Origin: Tetraselmis striata
Taxonomy: Eukaryota > Chlorophyta > Chlorodendrophyceae > Chlorodendrales > Chlorodendraceae
Assembly (NCBI GenBank): GCA_006384855.1
Contig: VCJN01001222.1
Location: forward strand, 1-64,000
DNA: 64,000 bases
Reading direction: 5' to 3'
Part shown: piece by piece, positions 1-12,028 of the stretch
Numbering within the stretch: the first letter of the stretch is position 1
Layout of the letters: each line of letters starts with the position of its first letter
The notes under the pieces: generated by a model
What the model was told of the DNA's origin: nothing
Database searches by the model: none
What the model saw: only the letters and a program-made list of their open reading frames with translations
Position numbers and translations under genes: made by a program

Positions 1-1351
1 GTACTGCTACGTGTAATGTTAACCGCCATATGTCGCGCTGCCGCTGATAGCACGTCGTGTGTTCCCCACATAAATTCATGCCTGTGAATTCTTCCCGAGG
101 TGGTGATGTCGGAGGGCGGGGTGATGAGGTACGGCATTGCACATGTAGCCAGAACCTGGTCTATGAGGTGGGAGCGTAGGGTCTCGTCGGAGGCGCACAA
201 CACTTCCCGCGGTTACCCGTACGACATTTCGCGATCCGAACACGGTACGAATAATTTGCCCGCGTGCGCCGCGCCCCTTGTGCCGCGGGATTCCGCGTTG
301 CGCCGCACGAAGTACCCGCCCGGCACTGCGGGCGGCGCATCAAGCGTCCACTAGAACACCCCCGTCCAGCCCACCAGCTCCCGCCCAACCCGTAGCCATG
401 CATTCCTTCCCCCTTCGAGGACATGGGGCGGTCATGGCTCGCTTCGGGGCGCGTGTATGTCCCGGGACGGCGGCCGCGAGGTCCACCTTCGCGACTGCCG
501 CCCGATTGACCACCTCCATAGGGATTCGCGTTTTGCTGACACCGTACGCCTTTAGGGCCAAAAACCGCTAGGATAAGAAAGGCAGTTTAGTCAAAATAGA
601 AGGCGTGAATAGTGTACGTTTTTCCTTTGCTTTGTCCGACAGAGGCCTGTGCCATCGTGCGAAGTGTATGGTTGGGTGGCGCTCAGATCGGTTGCTGCGG
701 GATCTCCGTGGCGACCCCGCAGCACGCCGCCTGCGTGGCCCTAGCGGTTGCGACCCGCCCACCATCGCTTCATATGGAGATACTTCAGGCGCTACGGGCG
801 GTCGAGGTGTGGTGGTTGACATTCGAGGGCTTGCTAGAGGCTAGAGCATGGGCAATGGGCCGCGCGATGTGCGCGTCACGTTGCCGCAGGTGCACACCGT
901 ACTAACGGCGCGAACCGCATATCGGATCTTATATATTCGGGAAGTTTTTGCAATATCGTACGGGTTACCGCGGGAAGTGTCGTGCGTCACTGCCTATAAT
1001 ACTAGCGTTTGCGTGTTTCCGGAGGGCGGCTTTCAGGTTGTTAGGGGGGGTGAGTGGTGGTCGGCGCGCCTTGGCATTGGCATCGGCCGGTTCGGGAGTC
1101 GCGCCTATGGTTATGCATTGTATGGTGGGATTGTGCTGTTGGCTACTTCGGCGGCGGTGGTGTCGGCTTATTCGTCGCCTTCGACCCCAATATAGGCTTT
1201 GATGTTTTGGAGGATGGTTCGGAGTCCAACATCCGCTCGGTGTCTGAGTTGGTGTATTATGTGCTCGAGTAGTATTTTGTGAGCGTGCCGTCGTGAGGTT
1301 ACCGGGCGGTACATCATATGCGTTCTAATAGGTGAAGGGAGACATCGCTAT
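1..1351. other. No supportable gene
   Basis: This stretch holds only short open frames on both strands with no family signature. It lies on the 3' side of the minus-strand LINE remnant, so it may be further decayed retroelement sequence. No coding or RNA feature is claimed. Confidence 0.4.
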
Positions 1352-4340
1352 CTAAGAGGATGTGCTCCGGAAGTTCAGACTCCAGCGCCACCGAGATGGC
1401 GGCCAGTTCGGCTCAAGTGATGGTGCGGCGGATTCTGTTTGCGTCTGCATGTAAGGGCGGTGAAGGAGACGAGCTATCTTGTAGGACATGTCTCTCCACT
1501 TGGGGAGGATGAGTAATGTGGCGGTAGACTCGTGTCTCTGAGCGTGCACGCTACGGGGAGTGTGTTGCACCGCTTTTAACACGCATTTGTCATCTTATTC
1601 GGGGTTGACGAGGGACGTTTCAGCCCACATGTATATGTCGTTGGGGGGCCTAGCGCCGAAAACCGCATCATGTATCATTGCGGTACATGCAATGATATTG
1701 AGAGGTGCAGATTGTAGATTGATTTGTTGAGAGGGTCGCTGAAAGTGTTATGTGCGCGCGTGGAGGGCGGTCCTGATTGCCAATGTAAAGTGGTCGTACG
1801 TGGCTCTTTTGTTCCTTCGGATGTAGTGTTTCGAATTGTCGTCGGCACTCGTAACGGTGCCTACTCTGCCTAGGAGCGCATAAACCTGCTCTGCAAACAC
1901 GTTTTATCTGTTCGGTCCGGTCTGAAGAGAAAGTGGAGGTGTTCGACCCTCCGGCGGTCGAGGGTATGGGAGGCTGTGCCGTTTGGCTTGCGAAGCAAAA
2001 GTTGGTGTGCGTCCCGGACGCTTGAAGTGGACATCCCCCGTTGGTAGGGAGTCCAGGTCCGGGTTTATGGTGGCGATTTTGATTTCTACTTGGTGTTTGT
2101 GGGGGTGCCACGCGGCCGGTTGAACGGGGGGGGATTCCGGGGTTTCGAGTCTGGTCCGAATGCGTGTAGTGTGTTTCGTACGTGCTATGCTGGCTTCGAG
2201 GCGGCTTTGGCGCGGATCGAGGGGGAGCCGAGGCCAAGTTGGTATGGGGGGCGCTGCAAGGCTTGTCGTGGAAGCGACTTCGTGGCGGACACGGCGTTAT
2301 GGTAACACGTGCCAAGGTTGGCATCGAATTGGCGGAGCTGTTCCGCGGAGAAGAGGCCTAGTTGCAACAAGAAGAGCTTCCTCTTCATGAGGGACTCGAC
2401 TATACGTGTCTTTCTACTGGAGGAGAGATGCAATGTGGAGATAGCTCAGCCTATGGGTCGGAGTTAGTGGATCAGAGCGGAGTAGTGCTGTGCCGCGGAG
2501 TTAAGTGTCATGGTGGTGGGGACCCCTATGATTTTATATGGTTGGGGAGGCGGGGGGGGGGGGGGGGGGGAGGCGGTCGTCTATGGGTTCGGCATGGCCC
2601 GACACTCCGAGGGGGCGCAAATGGAATAGTTGTTGAGAGAGGGCCTCCCGGGCCGCAGGGGAGATGGGTTTATTCGACCTGCTTCATAGGGCTTTTGTGG
2701 CCTTGCATTTGGAGACTTCCACCGACATCTGTGCGTATTTGCTGAATTCGGAAAGTTTGTTTAGTTGGAGTTACTTTCATGTCCGTGATTGTGGATGTGG
2801 TAATGCTTATGTCTCGGGCAAAGCCGTGGCAAGGTTACGTTTGTCGATTAAGGTGGGTGTCCTCTCGCATGCACTGGACAGGGTAGCCCCGGCTACCGCC
2901 TTGGAGCCACTGCATCAGGTGGTTCTGGAAGAGAATGAACATGAAGGGGGATAGCGAGTCTCCTTGCATGGTGCCTCTGTGCACTTGGACCTTCGTTGTT
3001 TACCCCCAATGGGGTGTGATATGAGGTTGTCGTTTTGGAAGATATGTCCTTGCACATGTCGATGTATTCCGTGGGCATGACCATGTTCGTCAAGGTTTTG
3101 AAAAGTATCTCGTGGTCGGTGGAGTCAAATGCGCCTCTGAAGCCAACATATGCCGTGTATATGCCCTTGTGGTATTCTTTTGCGTCAGCGTATCCGGTCA
3201 ACATTGTGAGACCATCGTATATCTGCGTGCTTGGGACGAAGCCATCGTTTGTGCCGCATCGGACGCCGTGCTCCACGGCATACGCAGCCTCGATGTTGTG
3301 TAGGCATGATGTCCACAACTTAAGCACGCAGTTCATGAGAATGATGAGCAATGGTTAAACTCCCTACTTTCCCTCACATACTGCTACTTGTACGTACCAA
3401 CGCTCACCAGCAGTAGCATCGGACGACGAAATCACCATTACAGTTCGAAAAACAAAACTCCTCCGTCACAAACACCTCGCGGGGCTTTTGTACAAAGTGG
3501 CCGAAATTACTACTCCGCCAAACGCCGGTCACCGCCACCTGCCGCCACTTGCTCCCGCCCCGTTTATTTATATATATAGCAGACATTTGACGCTTGTGCA
3601 CCATGTAGTTAAGAGGGTGTATAAGTGGTTAGCCATGTGCTTGAAGAGGATATGGAGGGCTGAGGTGGTGCTCTCCGGCAGCCACTTCATGATTTCGTCC
3701 GGGATTGAGTCCGGGCTTAGGGGAGTTTCCGCAACTGAGGAAGCGTTCGGTCTCATGCAGCGGGGTGCGGGAGTATTGAGAAGAGAGACGGACGTCGGGG
3801 TTGCCCTTCGGTTGAATGAGTTGGGGTTGGTCGGAAGCTCCCAAGGGGGTGTCCCAGGGGTGTCGGGGGTGGCTTTGGTTAGTTGTGCAGCGTAGTGGCT
3901 TTCTATGGCAGTCCTTGCCGGACCGGTTGTGAGGTCTTTGGCTGTGGCGGCGGTGTCTACATGCGTCATCCGGGGGGTGGTGCTCTTCAGTCCTTGGGCT
4001 TGTGCTTTGAGGCGCCTATGGAACATTCGGGGGGTTAGCGTCGTATGATTTACTGTTTTATTTATGCCGTACGCATCTTATTTTCTTGTGGTGGATGATT
4101 TTCATCACGAGGTTCGTGCGTTTGCGACATTCGGTAAGTATGGTGTCCGGTGTGAGGGGTGTTTCTCCGCTGTCGGGCTTGAGAGTACCCCGGGCTTTCT
4201 CGCGCACCGAAGCCCATTAGGCGTTGATCACGACATCCGGGGTGTCTGGTTTCGGAGCCGTGAGGCGCCGCGCGTCTCGGGTGAGTCCGCGGAGGCGCCG
4301 GATGACGCGTTCGTGCTTGATAGATAGATAGATGGTCGCC
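1352..4340 (-). mobile_element. Degenerate non-LTR (LINE) retrotransposon
   Basis: Read on the minus strand from about 4.3 kb leftwards, the fragments follow the order of a LINE polyprotein. First comes an RT N-terminal region with a PDSIPDEIMKWLPE segment (about 3640-3700), the 'PDGIPNE' block of non-LTR reverse transcriptases. Then comes an RT palm motif A region containing YVGFRGAFDSTDH (2893-3351 frame), and, in another frame just downstream, RGTMQGDSLSPF (about 2920-2990), the LINE RT 'GD' block. A C-terminal region (about 1690-2430) has LFSAEQLRQFDANLG and SLPRQALQRP segments. A last piece (1352-1582) may belong to the same element. The frame changes repeatedly, so the copy is dead. The YADD motif is not seen; that stretch holds a G homopolymer near 2553-2570. 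Family rank within LINEs cannot be set. Confidence 0.75.
2893..3351 (-). pseudogene. LINE reverse transcriptase fragment (motif A region)
   Basis: This is the best preserved open frame of the LINE remnant. It carries an extended RT palm segment with AFDSTDH (normally AFDTIDH-like), preceded by 'EHGVRCGTNDGFVPST', which matches the 'EHGVLSDAQEGFRP' region of chlorophyte LINE RTs in position and pattern. Immediately downstream the frame is lost and the catalytic GDSLSPF block continues in a different frame. No start codon is meaningful here because it is an internal slice of a polyprotein. Confidence 0.7.
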
Positions 4341-6060
4341 CCTTCCATAAAAAAACTATCGCCGCCACTCACCACAGCTCCGGAGTTGGCGAAATAAATA
4401 GACCTTCCGGCAAAACCACACAGCCCCCCTCCCTTTTAAGGACGCGCACTATGTGTGATACGGGTACTGCAAGTATCCGTACATGTACTTTGCATCGGTG
4501 ATGTCCCGGTCGTCATATCCTCGCGCGATTTATTGTGCTCATCGATGCGTGATATAGGTACTAAGAGTATTTGTATTTGTACTTCGATGCACCGGTGATG
4601 TCCCGGTCGCCCTTGCGCGATTTATTTGCTCATTGAAAACATGGCATATAGCGAGAAAATGCCATATTTTCAACACATTTTGCGTTGCCAAAGCGCAGAT
4701 CACCCGCAGCATGGCGCAACTCAACATGCTGCACAACAACCCACTTGGCCAAGCCTAGGCAAAGACCATATCTAGGTGTGGCCAGCGTTGCGGGGTCAAC
4801 GGCGGTTGTTAGCGGGTCATATGGACCGCTTAAGCGGTGGGGTTGAAAGTGTGTGGTAAACTACTAACATAGGTAGTACCCTTACGTTTATACACGGGCA
4901 GTAGCGCCCACCCTTGGGACTCGCACCTACCGAATGGTTGCCACCAAAAGCATCCATACATCGTCATATAGTACACGTACCCTCCCTGGCTGCTGCGTGT
5001 TGCGGGTCGGGTGCGGGGCGGTCGGTGGCGCCCGATCGCTTGCTAGCGATCTAAGTGATGATCCCGCATGTACTGCGTGTTGAAAGCGGCTCGACGCGGC
5101 TCTCGTGGGGTGCATCACCATAACCCAATCCGACCCCACCGTCCGTAACTATCATGGTCGTGGTATAGGGCTGGCTTTTCTAGAATCTAAAACGGCCAAG
5201 CCCGCCGAGAGACCGTGTGCTAGTCGCACGGAGGATGTTGTTGTCGAAACCCGGCAAGTTTGCGTCTGATATCCCCGCCGGTTTGCGCCCCCATCCGCCG
5301 TGCTGCGCATGTCCACCGCCGACGGGCAATCTTAGTGCTACAATTGCGAAACTCCATCGAGCACCGCGCAACCACCCTTACTCGCTACATAACCGCTATG
5401 CATTTAGTTTGTTGCGGAGCTCGATACGCAAGCACCGCTCGCCGGCGCGTCACGTGCCCTTGCTCTCGCGGTCGCGAGACGGGAGACGGCCGGGCGGAGC
5501 CGTGCGTTTAGTTTTTTTTCCTGCAACCCACCACTCACTCGCCCCCGAATGGTGTGGCTAATGCAGCGGCTGTGCCAACTCCATATAGGGTTGCCGATAT
5601 TCTCCGGATAGCATCAGATTAAACGAGCAAAATGTGCCATGGAAACTCCTCAACATATCTGCCAGGAGGCAACGATATGCGGAGAATATTGAACACTTTG
5701 AAACTTAGGGCGTAGTGTTGAAACTTGGGGCATTTTCTCCCTACGGATTGATGAAAATGTTGATACCAAGGCTCCATTATACATGACTACAACACTGTGA
5801 ATATAGGGTTGCTTGATGATCACCTATGTCCACTGCATACGAAAGGAAAGAGTAGCTCGCGTCATCGCTCCGGCCCCCGGGTCATCATTGGCCGAAGGCG
5901 CACAAACACTTGATGTCGCGCGCCAACTGCAGTCGCGCAAAGGACTTGCACAGCCATTAGTCGCTAGAATGTTGCCTCATTCGAACCCCGAAGGGCTATA
6001 ATGCATCAAAGCAACCAGGTAAACCCGGGACACCGGCTCGGACGATATTATTGCCCTGAA
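4341..6060. other. No supportable gene
   Basis: About 1.7 kb without a recognisable coding or RNA feature. It contains a small TAGA microsatellite at the left edge and several short unassignable ORFs. Composition alternates between GC-rich and AT-rich blocks, as in decayed repeats elsewhere in the window. Confidence 0.5.
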
Positions 6061-6130
6061 CTGCCAGAGCCGGGAGTCGATAATCGTCTTGGGACCTCCT
6101 GATATGGGACCACCGCTCTACCGAGCGGAC
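6061..6130 (-). ncRNA. tRNA-like remnant (possible SINE head)
   Basis: On the minus strand the sequence has a D-arm-like GCTCGGTAGAGC, a possible anticodon-arm segment, and a T-arm-like TATCGACTCCCGGC followed by CTCTGGCA. The 5' acceptor strand that should pair with the 3' end is absent, and the anticodon stem has a mismatch, so this is not a working tRNA. A tRNA pseudogene or tRNA-derived SINE head fits best. Confidence 0.3.
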
Positions 6131-6683
6131 AGACAACGAGTGTCCACTGATGTCCACTGATGCCGCTTGGTGGTTGTTATTCGGCGGTTAAAACCTGAAT
6201 ATATGACGAGCGAGTAAGGATTATCCACCATGCGACTTACAGCGACTAATGTACGGATGATTTATGCAGGGTAACATATTCTCCGCGCCCGCTGCTAGCT
6301 GTGCCCACCGCGCGCGCTTGTAGAGACAGTCGTAGTAGTCGCTGTATGCGATGCTGCGCGCCTGTCGATTCTGCCCGCGCTGTGCTGGGCCCGCCTTCCG
6401 CCAGAGCGCGCGAGCGGTGCGATCCCCGCATCATCCCGCCCGCACTACTCGCTGTTGTGATGAGTGTGACGACTGATGATGACAACTCGCGGGTGGAGAT
6501 ACGAGTGGAATAAAAGCTGACCGCGAGTTTCTGCAGCGTGGATAGCCCAGCAGCTCGGCCCGACCCGTGTCCTACGTTCGCTGCCTCGTATACCTGACGG
6601 CGAGACGAAGCCGAGCACGACCAGCCACGGGCCTTGGGCTCGGCTTCATCGCAATTGGCCCCAGTGCCGCCCCGTTGGCCGGG
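6131..6683. other. Upstream region of NTAQ1, no gene called
   Basis: This includes a tandem tgtccactga duplication (about 6137-6160) and GC-rich sequence leading into the NTAQ1 start. The NTAQ1 frame stays open upstream to 6567 but without an ATG, so 5' UTR is the simplest reading. No TATA element is evident. Confidence 0.4.
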
Positions 6684-8009
6684 ATGCGGACAGCGTCTAC
6701 TGCCCCCGCCCCAACCACCTCCGGCCAGCCGGCCGCGTACCCGCAATCCCGGCTCGACTGCGAGTACACCAGCTGCTACTGCGAGGAGAACATATATCGG
6801 CTGACGCAGCGTCTGCAGGAGCAGCCAGAGCAGCTGCGGGGGGAGCTGTTTGTCGTCTTTTTGTCCAACCCGCAGAGGATGGCGAGCTGCCCCGCCAGTC
6901 ACCAGCCGAGAAAGCGCTGCGCAAAGCTTGGCCCCGATGGCCTGTGATACGTCATGCACTGACTATATTGCGTGCTGTGTCTGCAGATGGAGCTTTGGTG
7001 TCAGAGAATAGCCGCTCCTGTGGGAGGCCACGCCGTGTGGGACTACCACGTCATCCTCCTGCAGGTATGAACAGCATGCCTCTCCCGCTAAGGCGAATTC
7101 ATAGCGATTCCGGGATGTTCACAGCTGCTGCTGCCTGCTGCTGCCCTGCCAGAAGAATGCTGTATCGCAGGCGAAAGAGGATAGCGGCGGCCAATGCTGC
7201 CAGGTCTGGGACCTCGACAGGTAGCGGCACTGCCACTCCTGTGACGTGTATGAATCCGCGGCACTCCTGCCGCCAGGTGCCATCCTTCTAGGCGCCCACC
7301 ATCAACTGTTAATTGGAACGACTCACCGGCGGCGTCCTCGGCTCGCTGGATGTGTGTGATTGCGCCGCTGCGTGCGCCCAGTGGCATTGGCTGAGCTTGT
7401 GTGAACACCCCTCTGCCGTCCTCCAGCACGCTTCCGTTCCCGGTGCCGCTGCCGCAGTACCGTCAGCATGCGCTCAAGCCACCGACAGTGTACCCCAGGT
7501 CAAGTGCGCTTGCGCCCCAGCTCCATCAGCACCCGCGGCATGTTTCAGTCCTTCAATTCGGCAGCAGGACTCTTCACTGACAAGACGAATGTGGCTGTGG
7601 CAGATGGTTCCGGGTCATCCCAGCCGATGTGTTCCTCAGGAACTTCGCGTCGGACCGGAGCCACATGGTGATGCCAAACGGCGAATACGCGGAGCCGCCA
7701 CCGCCTTACACCCCTCTTGTCGCCCACGGTACGCCAGATGCCCCATCTCACTGGGCCATGCGCTGGCCCACGGGCACCGAGCACCGGGGTGCGATCCGGC
7801 TGTGAGTTGACACGTCTGGCGCTTATGAACGGGTGCCGCATGCATGCTCAGATGGCAAGACCAACACGTTGGACAGCTTTCTTGACATGAGCAGACCCGA
7901 TGTCAAGTGCAGCACGGGGCTGCCGCTGCGCGGTGTCTTCAGCGACGCCGGGAAGGAGCACGGGGTGGTGTTGTCCGAAGCTGCATTTCTGGATCTCTTT
8001 GACTTGTAG
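6684..8009 (+). CDS. NTAQ1: Protein N-terminal glutamine amidohydrolase (6 exons)
   Basis: This enzyme deamidates N-terminal glutamine to glutamate, feeding proteins into the Arg/N-degron pathway in cytosol and nucleus. Inferred exons are 6684-6881, 6987-7064, 7171-7220, 7427-7498, 7604-7728 and 7852-8009, with all phases consistent; they give 226 residues (about 205 in human). The family landmarks are all present: SCYCEEN (catalytic Cys33), VWDYHVILL (His87), VWDLD (Asp106), TLPFPVPLP, and NFASDRSHM followed by EPPPPYTPL. The 3' exon ends in LDLFDL-stop. The start is the only in-frame ATG ahead of the catalytic Cys. Introns 2-5 are GT-AG. Intron 1 appears to be GC-AG, because AGGATG is followed by gcgagc and the peptide alignment requires the join there. 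A TGTAA signal lies 221 nt past the stop. All three catalytic residues are intact, so it is likely functional. Confidence 0.93.
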
Positions 8010-8229
8010 CCCTCAGCCCCTACACAGTTGTCACCCGCACGACGGCGAGAGTGCGCGCTTTGGGCCGCGCCGTGACTGTATATCAGCTGTTGGGAGTGCA
8101 TGCAGTCCAGTGGCTGTGGAACTTCATGATCTCCCAGTGTATCTATAACCTTCTCATGCCGGTAAATGGCGCCAGAAATTAAACATGAAATAACACCGAC
8201 TGGCGTGCTCCTCGTCTGGCATGGACTCT

Positions 8230-8234
8230 TGTAA
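8230..8234 (+). promoter_or_regulatory. TGTAA polyadenylation signal of NTAQ1
   Basis: This is the first TGTAA downstream of the NTAQ1 stop codon, in an AT-richer stretch. TGTAA is the canonical green-algal poly(A) signal. A 24-nt C run starts 47 nt further on. Confidence 0.5.
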
Positions 8235-8280
8235 CTTAAGGATGTTCGGAACTGCGTCTAACTTGAGTCCTCCGGACCAG

Positions 8281-8304
8281 CCCCCCCCCCCCCCCCCCCC
8301 CCCC
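8281..8304 (+). repeat. C24 homopolymer followed by CTTTCAG
   Basis: An uninterrupted run of 24 C is followed directly by TTTCAG. It has the form of the polyC-AG 3' splice sites of confirmed introns in this window, but no exon can be recognised downstream. Confidence 0.8.
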
Positions 8305-10949
8305 TTTCAGCCCCTCTTGTCCAGCTAGACCTCGACTGAGCTACCAACGCGTTAAACGCCGAGCAGGGAATGGTCAGACCCTTATTGCAGTCCTGTTGGG
8401 ATCAAACCATGGATCATCCATTTGCCCGCTGTGGTAATGTGATTTAAAATACAGGGAGTGTATGCAGCAGCAGCTTTGCTACGATGCGGCGGCAGCTTTG
8501 CTGAGCTCGCATGAGCGGATAATCTGTAGGACTGCACGGCCATGTGATGAACTCGCTACTGGGTGTGATTGTCATGGGCGAAATCACAAGTGTGTGAATC
8601 AGCGGGCGGCCATGGGAGTCCGTGTATGCCTGGAGGTGCATACACGATTCATGGCAGTGATGTATCGGGCTGGTGCGGCTGCGATACGGTTACAGGATTA
8701 ATCATGGGGGTGGGAGTGTAGTTGTGTGACCAGTCAGTTGTGCCGTGGTATAACGGCAGAGCAGATATAAGGCTTCTACTGGTGATATGTCGCACAAATA
8801 CTACGGCACTACACAACATTTTATTTGTACCCGTACCGCCACTAATATGTTACATCTCCTAGCTGGACGAGCTTGACTGATTGGTGATTGGGCTTACTTC
8901 TGGGTTCTCTGTGGCTACTACTTTTTGGACTGTTGTACATATCTAGGGCATTCCAGCCTATGTTTCTGTCATTGTCGGTAATACTAGCACATGTAATCAT
9001 GAGATGTGGTAGAGGGATTCTATATATTACGACGACGGCCATACCGCGTCGGCAGATATCAGCACGCTCACTGATGCGATATGCGATGCGTGCGGGTAAG
9101 AGGACGAGCAGTATTGGATGACGATATGACTACGATATATGGCGAACGAATACGACAGCTACATATATTACATTATTATATACCATATACGGCATGGCCT
9201 TCATCGGACTATATGCTACATGCAATGTGACCCTAACGAACATAGCAGCCAACCCTATATGCGAGTTCATGTAGTCAGGCCGCAAGACAGCTGGCCTGAT
9301 TCGCCCGGGATAAAGTTGTAAGAGATTATTTCAAATTTCATCATCGAATGTATACAGCGCCGCGCGACACACACCCCTTCAGAGAAGTATGGAGGTTGTG
9401 GATTCAACCCACGGCGTGCATGTAGGTGGTTGCATTGAGGCCGTGTCCGCGTGCATGCATATTTCCAAGGATCGTACGTCTCGGATCCAGTGCTATGATA
9501 GCGCGTTAGACCCGATTGTGCCGCGCGTTGTATGAGCCGTCGCTATCGGAACTTTCATTTATGCCAAGCAAGCACTGCGTGATTGTGGCAATTAATGGCG
9601 CTACAAACCCGCATCTCCCGCCATCCATGCCCATACATACCCATGGGCCACACTTGCCGCCGTACTCATGCCATGTCGCCGCCACTGATGTGCCAACTAT
9701 CCGCCGTGATTATAGGGCACTGAAATTAGGTCATTCAGGGTATGAAACAACCCTATATCCACTGGTTTTGGAGCAAAATCATGGCAACACTCTTATGGTC
9801 GTAATCGTTGCATGCGCAAGCACGAGAGGCTTCTCGCGGGCTCTTTGCCGTGGGGGGAAGCTTACATATAGTAGGATATGGCTACGTGCCCATAGCGCGT
9901 TATAGTGGGCCGAGTGGCACGGAAATGACGTGCAATCATATGCCGCCCTACTAAGAGTCGTCCTATACCGTCCGCGCGATTTACCATGCCCGTGCCCGTG
10001 GTCGGTGGTACGTACATATGGCACGTGATGCAGCCACGCAAACAATACGTTTCGGGCGTCCTATAAAGTGCGACCACGCGGCGTTGTGACCAGGTGCCCC
10101 CGCGCCGCCCACACGCCATGTAATGCCGGCCTCGTCCGATGGCGGCATCCCGGCAAACGATCCCGCCCAACGCCACCAGCACACGAACCAAGGTGCTCCC
10201 CCACCCATTTCATCATTGATGGCTTTTATCACACATTCTAGCCTAGTTACATGGCACCGGTACTGGGCGCGAGGCTTCACGCGGGATACTTGCTCGGCGG
10301 TCAAGGAAAGCGACTCCCGCAACTGTTGACCGACGCATCTGCCCGGGCGCCCGGCTGTGCCAACACCCGCCTCACGGCCACAGCAACGCGCTGCCATGCA
10401 CCGTGTATCGGGTTATCTTCCGGCTCGACTATGGTGGATGGTGGGCGGGCGATGTGTTGCGGGGGGGGGGGGGGGGGGGCATGTGACGCGACCGTAGGGG
10501 GGCCGGAGGTCATGGCGATGGCGGCGGCGCGGCTCTTGGAACGTCACGTCCGGGCACGCGTGCACGTCATACGATGTCACAAGCTCGCATGCTCATGTGA
10601 CCTATTACCGGAGTTGATGTGGGCCATTACCGGAGTTGATGAGACGGCTCAAAGACTTGATGAGAACATAGTGCTCGTCGTGACTAAGGAGGTTGACGTG
10701 TTTTTCGAGTTTGTTTTTCAATATCCTTGCGATAATCACCTTACCGAATCTCATAAAGGTTGGGTTACCGATATACCATTCAGTCTCTCAAACTTGTCAG
10801 CGTCGCTTACCTTCACCGGAAAAGGTATCCCGGAAAATTAAGCTCGTCCTCGAAAAAACGGTACTTCGAAACGCGGTCGGTATGCTGTTCCGCCGGGTGG
10901 ATGGCCGCTAAGACACTCACATATAGCCCTTGTCGTCATTATATATATC
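8305..10949. other. No supportable gene
   Basis: About 2.6 kb with short ORFs of no recognisable family. It includes a G-run near 10460-10479 and a 16-bp direct repeat (attaccggagttgatg at 10604-10619 and 10626-10641). Part of it is AT-rich with many TATA-like strings (about 9000-9200). Nothing further is called. Confidence 0.45.
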
Positions 10950-11313
10950 TAAACTATGGGGCCACTACGCGGGTAAGCACCCCCAGAAAGCACTGGCGGT
11001 GGGCGATGGGCAAGGGTGCACCGCCGGCAGGTCGTTAATGGCGCCTTGAGACAACATGCGAGTGAAATCGCTTAACTGCTCAGTCGTCATGTATACCGGT
11101 TGTATCTCAAACTCAGTTAGCTCTTCCGAGTCGCCGTCGTCGGAAAAGACGGAAATCACCTTCATCACCAGCTCCCTATCCGCCGGGTTTGCGTCCTCGT
11201 TATCCCTCCCCATTTGACGACAAGGATGATACACACGGGTGGCTATCACTGGCTGGGCTGCGGTGTGCCTTTGGCATGTGTAATTGGGATGTCACGGAGG
11301 GCGTTGGGTTGTT

Positions 11314-11344
<31 letters not shown>

Positions 11345-11785
11345 GTTCGGGGGAACTGGCCGAGAAAGCTCCACCGCGCGCGTCCCGGCGAACGTTTTGG
11401 TTATGCCAGCGCCCACATGAAGTTCGGCATTCATCTCCCGCGCTGCCATGCTTGCTGCCAGGCCATCATCATACGACACCGAACGCCCCTCCTTGCCGCT
11501 GGGTGTGGGCTCGCTGATTCGTTTCGGGGAGACGAGAGCGGCGGAGAGGGAAGCGGAGGCGATATGGCGGCGGCGATTGTATCGATGCACCCGGCTCGCC
11601 ATGCGTTTCGGCTTGACCCGGTCCGGACGCAACAGAGGGGACCGTGACGGCCGTACGGTGCAGCAACTACCGCAGGGGCGCCATCGCCACCGGCTGCGAC
11701 AGGCGCGGCGGCGGGCGGAGGCGGCTCGGCGCACGCCCGCCATCTGTGCGTGTCGTGGAACAAAGTCCGCGTGAAGATATTTCTC
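10950..11785 (-). mobile_element. CACTA-like element, copy A (5' fragment only)
   Basis: On the minus strand this matches the 5' coding part of copies B and C. It starts inside the C2HC finger exon (a HDTHRWRACAEPP-like segment), runs through the Pro/Ser-rich tail with a G/C homopolymer intron (G-run at 11329-11346), and ends after the Tudor-like exon (MKVISVFSDDGDSEELTEF). The CxxC half of the finger and all upstream sequence are missing. Two copies of agatatttctcacg sit at the broken edge (about 11772-11804). No terminal repeat is present, so it is a dead fragment. Confidence 0.75.
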
Positions 11786-11869
11786 ACGCAAGATATTTCT
11801 CACGATATTTTTCCGCCGACGCTCTTGCACATTATATTCTTTCTGAGGCAATTTACGGAGGAGAAATAA

Positions 11870-12028
11870 ATGGCTTTCTCATTCTCCCCTATTACATCCG
11901 AACATGGGGTTTTGTCTCTACATAAATTATATCAAGATTATTACCCAAACTACATTGGCGATACCATGCAATCTTTGCTATCCTATAGTCACTATGAGAT
12001 TTTTATTCTTACATGTCAGTGCTTTTAA
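11870..12028 (+). CDS. Hypothetical 52-aa ORF in an AT-rich island
   Basis: This small ORF opens MAFSFSPITSEHGVLSLHK. It lies in a stretch of roughly 250 bp that is clearly AT-richer than its flanks. A purine tract GGAGGAG sits 6 nt before the ATG, a spacing that looks like a bacterial or plastid ribosome-binding site. No family is recognised and no signal peptide or membrane segment is seen. The AT bias and leader suggest an organellar or foreign insert, but a chance ORF is equally possible. Confidence 0.25.
   Translation: MAFSFSPITSEHGVLSLHKLYQDYYPNYIGDTMQSLLSYSHYEIFILTCQCF

Noticed and set aside
848..1195. 115-codon ORF with a hydrophobic tail
   Set aside because: No motif, overlapping open frames, and in likely retroelement debris.
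6246..6959. 237-codon minus-strand ORF
   Set aside because: Antisense to the first NTAQ1 exon and its leader; no motif, and the plus strand has a coherent spliced gene.
9361..9420. T-arm-like gtggattcaacccac
   Set aside because: No D arm, anticodon arm or acceptor pairing around it.
10251..10841. 196-codon plus-strand ORF
   Set aside because: Runs through a G homopolymer; no domain or splice support; composition changes sharply along it.
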